Virus record (IMG/VR): IMGVR_UViG_3300009705_000141
Location: 1 to 22,396 of that record
DNA from: a virus
Reading direction: 5' to 3' (one strand)
DNA length: 22,396 nt
Shown here: one piece after another, positions 20,825 through 22,396 of the stretch
Numbering within the stretch: the first letter of the stretch is position 1
How the letters are laid out: each line of letters begins with the position of its first letter
Position numbers and translations under genes: made by a program
The notes under the pieces: model-generated
What the model was told of the DNA's origin: nothing
The model's input: the letters and a program-made list of their open reading frames with translations, nothing else
Database searches by the model: none

Positions 20825-22396
20825 TTACGCGCCAGTAGAGCCGGCTTCGCCGAGCATGCCACGGATAATAACTAGACCGTACATATCGGGTCTAACCATC
20901 TTCTTCGCATAACGAGTCATCACGCCCTTGCGAGGCACGAAGTCTTCTGGTCCGAAGATTGTGGGAGTGGTCTGCAGTGGGACATACGGTGCGTACACGT
21001 ATCCGCTTTCAAGGAAAGAGGAGCCGCGCCGGCCGATGAGGACCACATTGCGGAGGAAGTACGGGTCAACAATGACATCGAACTTCTTGCTCAAGGAACC
21101 AACCTTGACTGAACCAATACTACCCTTATCGTCGTCAGCAGTAACGCTGGCACGGAATCCAGCGGTGAACTCAAGGACGTTAGCAACTTCAGGTCCGCAG
21201 ACAACAAAGTTAGCTCCGCCGCGAAGAGTCTTGCGGTGAATTTGTGCAGACACATCATTGATGGTCTCAACGAGAGTCTCGTACCACTCGGAAACAGTAC
21301 CAGTGAAGTCGGGAGCAGCAGAAGATGCACCGATTTCAATGCCTGTGACCTTGTTCAAGAACAAGCCAGGTGAACGCGACCAGTAGTAGGTAGCAGCAGT
21401 TGCGCCGTTAACAAGGTCACCAACGATCTCGCGATCGATCTCAAGAGCAATCTGCTCAGAGAGGATACTTGTAAGCTCAACCTCGGCATCAAGGTTGTGG
21501 TAGGCGTTAAGGTCTTGACCTAACTCCGGTGACCACTTAGCCTTGAGCTTCTTGGTACTAGCGGTGACAGCCACGGAATCGACTTTGATGTCAATCTCAG
21601 GAATGTCAGCGTTGTTCTCAAGTCCCCACTCGGCAGCACCAACGACAGCACCAATGGCACCGGCAGCGTTGAAGTTGTCACGAATCGGAACCTGAGCAGT
21701 CGAGATGCCGACCGCGATGTTGGCTGCAGCAGAAACTGCAATGTAACACATACGGACAGCAGAACCACTAGTGGTTGCCGCTTCAGTAGAATCCACAAGC
21801 TGAGTCAGACGACGAATCTGACGCCAACCATTAACACCAGCAACAATAGTAGCGTTAGCAGGGGTTACAGTGAAAGCACCAAGGTTATCGAAATCAGCAT
21901 CTTGTGCACTATAACTCTGCTTATCAGTGTCAACCACAAGAACATTATATTCTGTACCTGAGCCCGAAAGAGCAAGGATGTCCGGATCAAAGCTAATGAG
22001 CTTCTTCTGTGCTTCTGTAGCTTTAGCCACGTCGAAAGTATCTTTCTCTTCACAAGTGTTTGCGTTATCAGCACAAACAACTGAACCCGTTGGGGAACCG
22101 TAAGCATAACCGCGAGCAGAAACAGTACGAGGACCAGAAAGGTCAATACCAGAACTACTGAGCAAGTTAAGACCACCGGTCAACTGTGAACCAACCTTGT
22201 CGCCACCATAGATGGAGCCAGTGGTTGATACGTTACCAAAGCGGACATTTTGTGCACCTTCAGTGCCACCCAGATCTGACGAGAACGTGAAATCCAGGAA
22301 GAAGATGAGGCCCGAAGGGAGACTCATCGGCTGAACACTAACAAGATCGTTAGCGATCAGACCCGCGAAAACACGACGAACGATTGGGAATGCGAC
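20825..22396 (-). CDS. 23: Major capsid protein, gp23-like (N-terminus outside window)
   Basis: The last 523 residues of a T4 gp23-type shell protein are present. The frame is open to the window edge and its first visible residues, VAFPIVRRVFAGLIANDLVS, are a strongly conserved gp23 segment, so the Met at 22327 is internal. Other family marks are KAKWSPELGQDLNAYHNLDAE, EQIALEIDREIVGDLV, GANFVVCGPEVANVL, FDVIVDPYF and the C-terminal TRYAKKMVRPDMYGLVIIRG. The segment missing at the N-terminus would hold the propeptide that the head protease removes in T4. An extra stretch with CADNANTCEEKD, near visible residue 70, may be part of the insertion domain. Two terminators follow the stop. Codon use is more GC-rich at third positions than in the left part of the window, as expected for a highly expressed gene. 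Confidence 0.96.
   Translation of the reverse strand, partial: VAFPIVRRVFAGLIANDLVSVQPMSLPSGLIFFLDFTFSSDLGGTEGAQNVRFGNVSTTGSIYGGDKVGSQLTGGLNLLSSSGIDLSGPRTVSARGYAYGSPTGSVVCADNANTCEEKDTFDVAKATEAQKKLISFDPDILALSGSGTEYNVLVVDTDKQSYSAQDADFDNLGAFTVTPANATIVAGVNGWRQIRRLTQLVDSTEAATTSGSAVRMCYIAVSAAANIAVGISTAQVPIRDNFNAAGAIGAVVGAAEWGLENNADIPEIDIKVDSVAVTASTKKLKAKWSPELGQDLNAYHNLDAEVELTSILSEQIALEIDREIVGDLVNGATAATYYWSRSPGLFLNKVTGIEIGASSAAPDFTGTVSEWYETLVETINDVSAQIHRKTLRGGANFVVCGPEVANVLEFTAGFRASVTADDDKGSIGSVKVGSLSKKFDVIVDPYFLRNVVLIGRRGSSFLESGYVYAPYVPLQTTPTIFGPEDFVPRKGVMTRYAKKMVRPDMYGLVIIRGMLGEAGSTGA

Noticed and set aside
21908-21933. TTGACA and TATAGT inside the capsid gene
   Set aside because: The spacer is only 14 bases, too short for sigma70, and it lies in conserved coding sequence.
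1-22396. tRNA genes, CRISPR arrays, insertion sequences, attachment sites
   Set aside because: No cloverleaf-type sequence, regular spaced repeats, transposase or integrase could be seen on either strand.

Overview
The window is the structural-gene block of a contractile-tailed, T4-like bacteriophage. Every gene is on the minus strand, so the transcript reads from the right edge (22396) to the left edge (1). The T4 relationship shows in a gp23-type major capsid protein, gp18-type sheath, gp19-type tube, gp13/gp14/gp15-type neck and tail-completion proteins, gp48/54- and gp53-type baseplate proteins, and a gp32-type zinc-containing ssDNA-binding protein. The proteins look like those of marine T4-like phages, but the sequence does not fix the host. 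I see no tRNA, integrase, transposase or CRISPR array.

Layout in the direction of transcription. Head: major capsid protein (C-terminal 523 residues), two tandem terminators, a 196-aa probable virion protein, a terminator, and a 123-aa Lys/Pro/Thr-rich protein. Neck and tail: gp13-like connector, gp14-like neck protein, gp15-like tail completion protein, an oversized 1026-aa sheath, the tube, a PF12322-like tail-assembly protein with CxxC pairs, a small downstream frame probably joined to it by programmed frameshifting, a terminator, and an 865-aa tape measure. Baseplate: tube-initiator-like protein, LysM/gp53-like protein, and a 1147-aa putative hub with a Lys-rich tail. Then comes a tightly packed, non-structural-looking run: a 431-aa protein of unknown function, a 395-aa minimal family A DNA polymerase, and a very divergent FtsZ/tubulin-like protein whose start overlaps the polymerase stop. 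The gp32-like protein follows, with its own near-consensus sigma70-type promoter and terminator, and the first four codons of another gene reach the left edge.

The head, neck and tail genes build the particle in the usual order of capsid, connector, tail tube and sheath, tail length ruler, then baseplate. The most unusual part is the left quarter, where a very small PolA-type polymerase and a tubulin-fold protein without the usual GTP-binding signatures sit directly behind the baseplate hub gene. Three good TTGACA/TATAAT-like promoters cluster inside and after these two genes, as if gp32 and later genes can be expressed early and independently of the late structural transcript. A second regulatory signal is a 9-mer close to ACTATTTAC on the coding strand. 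It occurs in all five longer intergenic gaps of the head/tail region and may be the phage's late promoter element.
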